A DNA stretch of 10,864 nt, from positions 1 to 10,864 of the forward strand of contig JBDRLU010000007.1 in NCBI GenBank assembly GCA_043812795.1, given 5' to 3'. Positions 1 through 5,900 of this stretch are shown here, piece after piece. The notes below the pieces were generated by a model that worked only from the letters and a program-made list of their open reading frames with translations, did no database searches and was not told where the DNA came from. How positions within the stretch are numbered: the stretch's first letter is position 1; each line of letters opens with the position of its first letter. The position numbers and the translations under genes are program-made. Origin of the DNA: JBDRLU01 sp043812795. GTDB taxonomy: Bacteria; Chloroflexota; Dehalococcoidia; Dehalococcoidales; UBA2162.

Positions 1-1329
1 CTGACTTACGACAAGATACCGCCACCAGCTATCGAACGCATTAAGCTGTGCCTGCTCGACACCTTCGGCTGCGGACTTTTCGGCTCCACACTACCCTGGT
101 CAAAAATAGTTGCCGGCTTCGCCCGTGACCTTGGAGGAAAACGGGAAGCCATTGTCTGGGGAAGTCGTTTTAAAGTCTCGGCACCCAACGCCGTCCTGGC
201 CAACGGTACGGCGGTACATGCTTTCGAGCTTGACGACCTGCATAAGACATCCATCGTCCATCCCGGCTCCGTAGTCGTAGCTCCGGCCCTCGCCATGGCT
301 GAACATATCGGTGGCTGTAATGGCAGGGAATTCCTTACCGCCGTGGTGGCAGGCTACGAAATTGCCATCAGGGTGGGCATGAGCGTCGGCACGGCCCATT
401 TGCAACGGGGTTTTCACCCCACCGGTACGAACGGCACCTTCGGGGCCGGTGCGGCCGCCGGTAAAATAATCGGCCTGGATACGGACAAAATGACCCATGC
501 CCTGGGTATCGCCGGCACACAAGCCGCCGGTTTAATGGCCGCCCAGTATTCGGCAATGGTGAAACGGATGCACGCCGGACGGGCAGCCCAGAGCGGTGTC
601 TACGGTGCGCTCTTAGCCCAAAGGGGGCTTACCGGCATTACGAATATTCTGGAGGCTGATTACGGCGGCTATTGCACCGTGATGGCCGAGACCTGTGATA
701 TGGCCAAACTTACCGCCGGACTGGGTAAAACATTTGAGACGGCCCGCGTCGGCTTCAAACCGTATGCTGCCGGCGGGAGTACTCACACTGCCCACGAAGC
801 GGTAAAGTCCATCATGGCGAAAAATAATCTTACCGCCGGCATGATCGAGGAAATTATTATTCGTGCCACCACGGTTACCTACCACCACACCAGCTGGGAA
901 TACCAGCCGGAAGGAGTGACCGCCGCCCAGATGAACACGCCCTACGTCGTTGCCGTCACCGCTTTGGAAGGTGATATCTTCATCGACCAGTTTACTGAAG
1001 AAAAAATTAAGGACCCGAAGATAATAGCCTTCAGCCGTAAAGTAAAAGTTATTCCCGACCCGGAGCTGGACAAGCTGGGGCCGGAACTCCGTCATGCCGT
1101 CATCGCCGAAATAAAGACTACCGATGGCCGGACTTTCCGGCAGCGCGTTGACACGGCTAAGGGGAGCGACCAGAGGCCGATGACCTCGGACGAAGTTTTA
1201 CGCAAGTACCAGATTCTAGCCGGTAAGGTGCTGGGCCGGACTCGTGTTGGTCGATTGCAAAGCACAGTCATGAATCTGGAGAATGTCCCTGACGTCAGAA
1301 AGCTGGCGGCGCTACTTGTACCTGAATGA
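1..1329 (+). CDS. MmgE/PrpD family protein (5' partial)
   Basis: Frame 1 is open from the first base to TGA at 1327-1329 and gives 442 visible residues. Family members are usually about 450-460 residues, so only some 10-20 N-terminal residues should lie outside the window. An internal ATG at 295 is not the start, because strong family sequence precedes it. That sequence includes an LLDTFGCGLFGS-like segment near residues 18-29 and the signature around residues 68-90 (NGTAVHAFELDD, then HPGS), with H73, D78, D79 and H87 standing out. The family includes 2-methylcitrate dehydratase (PrpD) and cis-aconitate decarboxylase, all-helical plus lid-domain enzymes acting on small carboxylic acids. Many members are uncharacterised, and no prpB/prpC partner is visible, so the substrate cannot be named. 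The protein should be cytosolic. The family call is secure; the specific reaction is unknown. Confidence 0.9.
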   Translation: MTYDKIPPPAIERIKLCLLDTFGCGLFGSTLPWSKIVAGFARDLGGKREAIVWGSRFKVSAPNAVLANGTAVHAFELDDLHKTSIVHPGSVVVAPALAMAEHIGGCNGREFLTAVVAGYEIAIRVGMSVGTAHLQRGFHPTGTNGTFGAGAAAGKIIGLDTDKMTHALGIAGTQAAGLMAAQYSAMVKRMHAGRAAQSGVYGALLAQRGLTGITNILEADYGGYCTVMAETCDMAKLTAGLGKTFETARVGFKPYAAGGSTHTAHEAVKSIMAKNNLTAGMIEEIIIRATTVTYHHTSWEYQPEGVTAAQMNTPYVVAVTALEGDIFIDQFTEEKIKDPKIIAFSRKVKVIPDPELDKLGPELRHAVIAEIKTTDGRTFRQRVDTAKGSDQRPMTSDEVLRKYQILAGKVLGRTRVGRLQSTVMNLENVPDVRKLAALLVPE

Positions 1330-1365
1330 GAGACTCGGTGAAGCCGTATAACTGCATAACGCTCT

Positions 1366-1390
1366 CCGGCAAAACGGGCCGTTTTTTATT
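1366..1390 (+). terminator. weak intrinsic terminator after the MmgE/PrpD gene
   Basis: About 40 bp after the stop codon there are two alternative short stems. One is CGGC (1367-1370) with GCCG (1378-1381). The other is AAAACG (1371-1376) with CGTTTT (1380-1385), with a 3-nt loop. Both run into a T-run at 1382-1387. It lies between two convergent genes, and the A/T-rich stem could also help stop the minus-strand Fe-S gene. The stems are short, so this is a candidate only. Confidence 0.4.
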
Positions 1391-1404
1391 GTTTGATACT
1401 GACT

Positions 1405-1980
1405 CTAACTAGAGGAAAACAAGGCACGAATCTGTTCCCGGTTTTTTGCGTACTCCGGTTTGGATAGTAGTGGACATTTCTCCAGCGATACTACTCCATT
1501 GCGTAGGTCGGCAGCGTAAGCCAGGCAGGTAGCATAGCCGCATTCTTTACAGTTGGTCCTGGGGAGCAGTTTGTAAATATCATAGACGGTCGGCAGGCTG
1601 CGTTCCTTGAGATTGGGAGTAATGAGTTCGTGCTCTCTCCAGACCCGGTTGACCAGCTCGACCACTTCGTCGGCAATCGACGATGCTTCGGACGGTTCGT
1701 TAACCATGCCGACCTGGATTTCGTTGGGGCGGAAAGCATATCGCCGGCGGTTATTAACACCAATCAGGATGCTGTTCTCGTGGTCGTAGATGGTATCATC
1801 CAGCACGGCGTTAAGATAGGGGAAAGAAGCGCTGATATCGACCGGCGAAGTTATCCGCACTCCGTAGTTTCCGCTTCCGGGATGGTGATGGTCTTCGACC
1901 AACTCGAACCTGTAGTCGGTTATCAGTTTGCTCGAAGTGCCCACACCACTATTATAACCCTGAGGCCACCATAAAGCCAA
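1405..1980 (-). CDS. small (Fe-S)-binding protein with C-terminal 4Fe-4S domain
   Basis: This is a 191-residue protein. The C-terminal part carries LLPRTNCKECGYATC followed by CP, giving C144-x2-C147-x4-C152-x16-C169. That is the pattern of the 4Fe-4S domain (Pfam FeS, PF04060) seen in corrinoid/iron-sulfur proteins of the acetyl-CoA pathway and in RnfB. Residues 20-125 form a separate domain with a PYLNA motif (54-58) and a Y-x-H segment (65-67). No signal peptide or membrane segment is visible, so it is probably a cytosolic electron carrier or cluster-binding partner; its exact function is unknown. It is divergent from the ArsR operon. The start is doubtful: the longest ORF begins with TTG (1978-1980), has no good ribosome binding site, and overlaps a promoter-like TTGGCT-N18-TATAAT. 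The true start may be a downstream GTG or TTG (residue 13 or 26). The gene is certain; the N-terminus is not. Confidence 0.82.
   Translation of the reverse strand: MALWWPQGYNSGVGTSSKLITDYRFELVEDHHHPGSGNYGVRITSPVDISASFPYLNAVLDDTIYDHENSILIGVNNRRRYAFRPNEIQVGMVNEPSEASSIADEVVELVNRVWREHELITPNLKERSLPTVYDIYKLLPRTNCKECGYATCLAYAADLRNGVVSLEKCPLLSKPEYAKNREQIRALFSSS
1951..1980 (-). promoter_or_regulatory. possible promoter overlapping the start of the Fe-S gene
   Basis: On the minus strand, TTGGCT (1975-1980) is followed after 18 bp by an exact TATAAT (1951-1956). If this is used, the TTG at 1978-1980 cannot be the start codon and the protein begins further in. The -35 box matches only 4 of 6 consensus bases. 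No better promoter for this gene is evident between 1981 and 2070. Confidence 0.35.
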
Positions 1981-2017
1981 CGATTTCTTGGCTACGTGAC
2001 AAAATACCTAACTGTCG

Positions 2018-2046
2018 TTGACCTATTGGCGGCTATAAGCTAATAT
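2018..2046 (+). promoter_or_regulatory. sigma-70 promoter of the arsR-ABC operon
   Basis: TTGACC (2018-2023) is followed by 17 bp and then TAATAT (2041-2046), each one mismatch from consensus. The predicted transcription start is near 2053, about 24 nt before the arsR ATG at 2077. The -10 box lies inside the palindrome at 2040-2057, so repressor binding there would block RNA polymerase. Confidence 0.7.
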
Positions 2047-2070
2047 AAGTATATTAGTGATTACTTATAG
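2033..2070 (+). promoter_or_regulatory. candidate ArsR-type operator: two overlapping inverted repeats
   Basis: The inner element is a perfect palindrome with 8-bp arms and a 2-bp centre (CTAATATA-AG-TATATTAG, 2040-2057). An outer inverted repeat, CTATAAG (2033-2039) and CTTATAG (2064-2070), flanks it, with its centre shifted by 3 bp. ArsR/SmtB repressors typically bind A/T-rich inverted repeats of this kind that cover their own promoter. The site covers the -10 box and predicted start of the adjacent operon and could also affect the divergent Fe-S gene. Confidence 0.6.
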
Positions 2071-2076
2071 AGATAA

Positions 2077-2421
2077 ATGACAAAAAAGAAAAAGGTAAAC
2101 ATCGAAGAGCAGGCAACACTATTCGGTGTCCTTGCCGACCCAACACGACTGAAGTTATTGGGACTCCTTGCCCAGCAGCGGGAGCCGACCGCTCTCTGCG
2201 TGAACGCGCTCGCTTACCAGCTAGGAGTAACGCAGTCAGCCGTCTCTCAGCACCTCAGAATACTCAAATCCGCGGGTCTGGTTAAGGGTGAAAGGCGTGG
2301 CTATCGTATTCACTATTTCATCAATCAGGAAGCATTAATTCAAGCTCAACGACAAATAGCCACGGCTCTTCCTACTGAAGAGAAGATAACTGACCGAAAC
2401 AATCCTGGAGGGGTAAGATAA
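2077..2421 (+). CDS. ArsR-family winged-helix transcriptional regulator
   Basis: This 114-residue protein has the ArsR/SmtB layout. There is an N-terminal helix with FGVLADPTRLKLLGLL (16-31), a helix-turn-helix at about 42-67 with recognition helix VTQSAVSQHLRIL (51-63), and a beta-wing GERRGYRIHYFI (71-82). Such proteins are dimeric cytosolic repressors released from DNA by a ligand or signal. The classic metal-binding CxC motif of arsenic/cadmium sensors is not present: C41 is the only cysteine, and the usual second Cys position reads Asn. Arsenic or metal sensing is therefore not supported. It is the first gene of a unit with the ABC transporter, whose start lies 2 bp after this stop, so it probably represses its own operon through the palindromes just upstream. 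The ATG has only a weak Shine-Dalgarno (TAGAGA). The tail after residue 100 is polar and probably disordered. Confidence 0.92.
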   Translation: MTKKKKVNIEEQATLFGVLADPTRLKLLGLLAQQREPTALCVNALAYQLGVTQSAVSQHLRILKSAGLVKGERRGYRIHYFINQEALIQAQRQIATALPTEEKITDRNNPGGVR

Positions 2422-2423
2422 TA

Positions 2424-3413
2424 ATGGCGCCAGATAGCCCAGCTATTGTGGTATCAAGCCTCGCCAAGCATTACGGCAATATTATTGCCGTCAACGATAT
2501 CAGTTTCCAGGTAAATGGGGGTGAGTTGTTCGGTTTTCTCGGGCCCAATGGTGCCGGGAAGACCACCACCATCAACCTGCTCACCGGTCTGGCACGGCTT
2601 GATGCCGGCACGATTAACATTGGTGGTATCGATTGTACGAGGCATCCCAAGGCAGCCCAGCACCTGGTAGGGATTGTTCCCGATGAGAGCAACCTTTACC
2701 CTGAACTGACCGGCTTCGATAACCTTTGTTTCTGTGCCGCACTCTACGGGATGCGCAAGAACGAGCGTCAGACACGGGCGCGGGAGCTCCTGGATATGTT
2801 TGGTCTCACCGCTGCCGCCGACCGTAAGTTCGCTGGCTACTCCAAAGGCATGAAACGCAAGCTTACCTTCGCTGCCGGTGTCATCCACCAGCCTCCGATA
2901 TTGTTTCTTGACGAGCCGACTACGGGGATAGACGTTGCCAGTGCCCGTCAGGTGAGGCAGATAATTGCTGACCTCCATCGGCGGGGGACGACGGTCTTTC
3001 TCACTACCCACTATATCGAAGAGGCCGAGCGGCTCTGCGAGCGGATTGCTTTTATCGTGGACGGACGGATTGTGCGGACTGACCAGACGGCCGACCTCTT
3101 GCAACCGGTTAAGGGTAAAAACGTGCTGTTTCTCTCCGTATCTAACTCGGGGGCCAATTTACCCGAAGAGCTGGCCTCAACCTTCCCACAATATCAGTTT
3201 CAGTCGGCTAATCCAGGCCAGGTCCGGGTCGAATCAGCCGAGCCTGTCGATGTCGGCCCGCTGGTGCGTTTCCTTGAGGACCGAGAGGTTAAAGTGACGG
3301 AAGCCCGTCGCTATCTGCCGTCTCTGGAGGATGTGTTCGTCCAGGTTACGGGTATTGAAGCGGGAATGATGCAGAGGGAGAAGGAAAAGGCCGGAGGTGG
3401 GGGGAACCAATGA
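2424..3413 (+). CDS. ABC transporter ATP-binding protein (ABC-2/DrrA type)
   Basis: This 329-residue ATPase powers the permease encoded next. Walker A is GPNGAGKTT (40-48), the signature is YSKGMKRKL (139-147, in place of LSGGQ), Walker B is ILFLDEP (159-165), the D-loop follows at GID (168-170) and the H-loop is His196. The Q-loop position reads VPDESNLYPELTG (85-97), with no glutamine where ABC proteins normally have one. The last ~100 residues form the extra C-terminal domain common in DrrA/CcmA-like exporter ATPases. GGAGG at 2407-2411 serves as ribosome binding site for the ATG at 2424, and the stop overlaps the permease start by 4 bp, so translation is probably coupled. The partner type suggests export of a lipophilic compound, drug or lipid. 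The substrate is not determinable from sequence. Confidence 0.94.
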   Translation: MAPDSPAIVVSSLAKHYGNIIAVNDISFQVNGGELFGFLGPNGAGKTTTINLLTGLARLDAGTINIGGIDCTRHPKAAQHLVGIVPDESNLYPELTGFDNLCFCAALYGMRKNERQTRARELLDMFGLTAAADRKFAGYSKGMKRKLTFAAGVIHQPPILFLDEPTTGIDVASARQVRQIIADLHRRGTTVFLTTHYIEEAERLCERIAFIVDGRIVRTDQTADLLQPVKGKNVLFLSVSNSGANLPEELASTFPQYQFQSANPGQVRVESAEPVDVGPLVRFLEDREVKVTEARRYLPSLEDVFVQVTGIEAGMMQREKEKAGGGGNQ

Positions 3414-4147
3414 AACGCTGGACTGCTTTCTGGAACATTCTCGCCAAGGATATGCGGGCCTACTACCTCAAGCCGCCCAACGTTAGTTGGGGAATTATCT
3501 TTCCGCTGGCGTGGACGGGGATGTTCTTCATCAGGTCTGGCAGCGGGTTGGAAAGTGTCTTAGTACTGCTGCCGGGCGTTGTCACCATTTCGATTCTCTT
3601 CGGGACCACCTCGATGCTGGCAGTAACCATTACATTTGAAAAACGGAGTCGTTCATTTGAGAGGTTGCTACTGGCACCAATTTCGCTTGAGCTTCTCATG
3701 CTGGCCAAGACCTCCGGGGCGATATTTTTCGGGATAGCCAATGCCTTCGTGCCCATTGTCATTGCTGCGTTTCTGGCCGACCTGTCAGGCATCGTATGGT
3801 CTCTGATGGTCCCGGCTATCGTTCTCATTGGTATCGCGTCCACCTTCCTCGGGCTTTTCATCGCCGTTTCGGTGAGTGAAGTATTCGAGGCCCAGACGTT
3901 TTCAAATTTCTTCCGCTTTCCGATGCTCTTCCTGTGCGGGCTCTTTTTCCCCATCGCGTCACTGCCCGTATTCATCCGCCCGCTCTCTTATGTCTTGCCG
4001 ATAACCTATGGCGTCGATATTCTCCAAGGTGCGGTCAACGGCGGGAATATCATGTCTTTCGCACTCGACTTTCTTATCCTCGGGGCGTTCTGCATCGTCC
4101 TGTTTGTGCTGAGCTTACATAACATCAAGCGGAGATGGATTCTTTAA
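3410..4147 (+). CDS. ABC-2 type transporter permease
   Basis: This 245-residue integral membrane protein has about six hydrophobic segments, near residues 25-41, 50-72, 101-123, 130-155, 170-190 and 217-237. The segment EKRSRSFERLLLAPIS (77-92) matches the cytoplasmic loop that contacts the ATPase in ABC-2 permeases. The FRFPMLFLCGLFFPI stretch (168-182) followed by LPITYGVDIL (196-205) is the typical ABC-2 signature region. Length is normal for DrrB/NodJ-like proteins. The start overlaps the ATPase stop (ATGA, 3410-3413), and GGTGGGGGG lies just upstream. Two copies would pair with two ATPase subunits to make an exporter, whose expression is probably controlled by the ArsR protein at the head of the operon. 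No terminator is evident in the 44 bp before the convergent gene. Confidence 0.93.
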   Translation: MKRWTAFWNILAKDMRAYYLKPPNVSWGIIFPLAWTGMFFIRSGSGLESVLVLLPGVVTISILFGTTSMLAVTITFEKRSRSFERLLLAPISLELLMLAKTSGAIFFGIANAFVPIVIAAFLADLSGIVWSLMVPAIVLIGIASTFLGLFIAVSVSEVFEAQTFSNFFRFPMLFLCGLFFPIASLPVFIRPLSYVLPITYGVDILQGAVNGGNIMSFALDFLILGAFCIVLFVLSLHNIKRRWIL

Positions 4148-4191
4148 AATCAGGCAGTGTCCTTGCGATTCGATGTGTTCTATCAGGGCCC

Positions 4192-5586
4192 CTATTTCAG
4201 CACGTCCCATTTCTTGAGGTACATGGTCTGGCCTAACGTCGAGCCGCGCTGAATTTCCTCACGGATGCGGTTCTCTTTTTCATTGACATCAATGGCACGG
4301 TTGGCCATCTCCATGGCAGCGCTCTCCGGTACGACGATAACACCGCTTTCGTCGCCGATAATCCAATCGCCCGGTTCGATTCTTCTCCCGCAAATCTCAA
4401 TCGGCGCGTTAATTTCACCGAAACCCTTCGGCTCTCCCGCGGTCGGCGTGAAGTGACGGGCGAAGAGGGGGAACTTCATTTTCCGAATATCATCGATGTC
4501 CCGAACGGCTCCATCGATTACCACCCCGACGACTCCCCGGCTGCGACAGCTATTTGTCGCCAGCTCGCCCCAAACCGCAATCTCGCCCTGGCAGGCATCG
4601 ATGACGATGACATCTCCGGGCCTGGCGTGGTCGATAGCCTGGACCGGCGCGCTCCAATCTCCATTATAGGTCCTGACTGTTACGGCCGGACCGGCAAATT
4701 TAAGTTCACCCGGTTCACCTACCCATACCGGCTTCAGTCCTCTAAGTTCTCCAGTCCGGTGCATGGCATCGCTGATATTGGCCGTGCTTACTTTCATAAA
4801 GGCGTCGACGAGATGGGCGGCATCGTATTTCAAAAATTCTTTGGTGGCAATAGGTTTTCCCGCCTTTAATGACCGCATGATTTTCCGGGCTGATTCCTCG
4901 GGGCTTTTGGCTTTATACAGGGGGCCGCCGACAATGATGATATCGGCGCCGGCTTCGTAAGCCTGGATGGCGGTCTCACTATTCAGCCCGCCGGCGGCGG
5001 AGATTAACGCTTTTCCCGAGATGGTCCGGGCGACATCCCGGACCAAATCCACCGGTTTGAAGCCCAGTACCTGCTGGTCGAGCCCGACGTGGATATTGAT
5101 AATATCCACCCCCATTTTTTCGAGCTCCACGGCCCGTTTCGCCGGTTCCTGGCACGAAATTAAATCAGCGGCGACTTTCACTCCGTAATTCTTGGCGGCG
5201 CGGACGGCTTCGCTGATGCAGGTATCCGGCGAACAGCCGAGAATAAAGACGACATTGGCCCCGGCCTTGGCCGCCATCTCGATTTCAGCGGCCCCGGCAT
5301 CCATGGTCTTCATATCGGCGCAGATAGTGTGACCCGGAAAAGCCTTGCGGAGCTCACGGACGGCATTCATGCCTTCGGATTTGATTAAAGGGGTCCCCGC
5401 TTCCACCCAAGCTTTGGAAATGTCGCCGGTTTCCGCAAGGATTCCCTTTACCGCTTCTTGGGCAATTTTGATGGCCCGGGGCAGGTCAACCAGGTCCAAG
5501 GCAATCTGTACCGGTGGAACATTACCCGTTTTACCCTTCTTCGCGTCGGATGTACTTGTTATATTTTTCTTCTTTGTTTGCGCCAT
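4192..5586 (-). CDS. bifunctional 3-hexulose-6-phosphate synthase / RraA-like fusion protein
   Basis: This 464-residue two-domain protein is probably cytosolic. Residues ~25-243 are a hexulose-6-phosphate synthase domain of the OMP-decarboxylase superfamily: ALDLVD (29-34), the hallmark DMKTMD (91-96, DxKxxD) and the phosphate-site IIIVGGPLY (216-224). HPS condenses formaldehyde with ribulose 5-phosphate, or runs in reverse to supply ribulose 5-phosphate. Residues ~250-464 are an RraA/HMG-aldolase-like domain with WGELAT (339-344) and IDGAVRDIDD (357-366), including R362, D363 and D366 of the RD-x2-D/E metal site. Fusions of this kind are annotated in archaea and some bacteria. No phosphohexuloisomerase gene is visible, so the pathway is unproven. 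I chose ATG 5584-5586 because GGGAGGTG (5598-5605) precedes it. The longer frame to 5655 would run through an intrinsic terminator hairpin in the leader. Confidence 0.88.
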   Translation of the reverse strand: MAQTKKKNITSTSDAKKGKTGNVPPVQIALDLVDLPRAIKIAQEAVKGILAETGDISKAWVEAGTPLIKSEGMNAVRELRKAFPGHTICADMKTMDAGAAEIEMAAKAGANVVFILGCSPDTCISEAVRAAKNYGVKVAADLISCQEPAKRAVELEKMGVDIINIHVGLDQQVLGFKPVDLVRDVARTISGKALISAAGGLNSETAIQAYEAGADIIIVGGPLYKAKSPEESARKIMRSLKAGKPIATKEFLKYDAAHLVDAFMKVSTANISDAMHRTGELRGLKPVWVGEPGELKFAGPAVTVRTYNGDWSAPVQAIDHARPGDVIVIDACQGEIAVWGELATNSCRSRGVVGVVIDGAVRDIDDIRKMKFPLFARHFTPTAGEPKGFGEINAPIEICGRRIEPGDWIIGDESGVIVVPESAAMEMANRAIDVNEKENRIREEIQRGSTLGQTMYLKKWDVLK

Positions 5587-5597
5587 GATGTTATCTG

Positions 5598-5605
5598 CAC
5601 CTCCC
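5598..5605 (-). promoter_or_regulatory. ribosome binding site deciding the HPS-RraA start
   Basis: GGGAGGTG on the minus strand lies 11 nt before the ATG at 5584-5586. It is downstream of the leader terminator. The upstream in-frame ATG at 5653-5655 has only AGGA 2 nt away, which is too close to work well. Confidence 0.65.
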
Positions 5606-5614
5606 TTGTTCCGC

Positions 5615-5650
5615 AAATAAAAAACCCTTTCCGGCGCGACCGAAAAGGGT
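5615..5650 (-). terminator. intrinsic terminator in the HPS-RraA leader (possible attenuator)
   Basis: On the minus strand, ACCCTTTTCGG (5640-5650) pairs with CCGGAAAGGGT (5624-5634). This is an 11-bp stem with one G-U pair and a 5-nt loop, ending directly in six T (5619-5624) and then ATTT. It sits between the promoter at 5706-5734 and the ribosome binding site at 5598-5605. No minus-strand gene is visible upstream for it to terminate, so it most likely acts conditionally on its own gene. Confidence 0.75.
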
Positions 5651-5673
5651 CCCATCTTCCTATTCTTGTCGTC

Positions 5674-5687
5674 TCGGTCGCGACCGA
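5674..5687 (-). promoter_or_regulatory. perfect 14-nt palindrome in the leader, possible antiterminator
   Basis: TCGGTCGCGACCGA is a perfect palindrome just inside the predicted transcript. Its second part, CGCGACCGA (5674-5682), is exactly complementary to TCGGTCGCG (5635-5643), which forms the top of the 5' arm and the loop of the leader terminator. The two pairings exclude each other. It could instead be a protein-binding site on DNA. Confidence 0.45.
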
Positions 5688-5705
5688 TCCAAGCGACTGG
5701 TTTAA

Positions 5706-5734
5706 ATTATAGTAGGTAAGCGGAGTGTTGTCAA
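5706..5734 (-). promoter_or_regulatory. perfect-consensus sigma-70 promoter of HPS-RraA
   Basis: On the minus strand, TTGACA (5729-5734), 17 bp, then TATAAT (5706-5711): all 12 consensus bases at optimal spacing. Transcription should start near 5699, leaving a leader of about 110 nt before the ATG at 5586. So strong a promoter ahead of a terminator fits control by premature termination. Confidence 0.85.
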
Positions 5735-5819
5735 CGATTACACGATTGGGAATCACATATTCCTGACTTCCTGTTGGGTACAGGCTACCGTACCGGGTAA
5801 ACGTCAGTCTCACTGGTTA

Positions 5820-5828
5820 TGTTATAAT
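5820..5828 (+). promoter_or_regulatory. extended -10 promoter for the histidine kinase gene
   Basis: TGTTATAAT (5820-5828) is an exact TGn-TATAAT extended -10 element. The -35 region at the right distance (near 5800) shows no consensus match, as often seen with extended -10 promoters. The predicted start near 5835 leaves a leader of about 66 nt. I see nothing else specific between 5735 and 5819. Confidence 0.55.
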
Positions 5829-5900
5829 GCTAAGACGTAATCAATGCTCTAAAAGATTTACCTGACCGCCAGAGCCTGAACCCGATGCAGCAAGGAGTTT

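Noticed and set aside
2454..3104. A 216-residue open frame on the minus strand inside the ABC ATPase gene
   Set aside because: It lies wholly opposite a gene with all ABC motifs, has no family resemblance and is best explained as a shadow of codon bias.
4148..4191. Bidirectional terminator between the permease and HPS-RraA genes
   Set aside because: Only a GGGCCC core and a direct repeat of ATCAGG are present. There is no stem of useful length and no T-run.
5587..5655. A 23-residue N-terminal extension of HPS-RraA from the ATG at 5653-5655
   Set aside because: It would be coded by the terminator hairpin and T-run, has a poorly spaced ribosome binding site, and is followed by a much better one before the ATG at 5584-5586. 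A short leader peptide in the same frame cannot be fully excluded.
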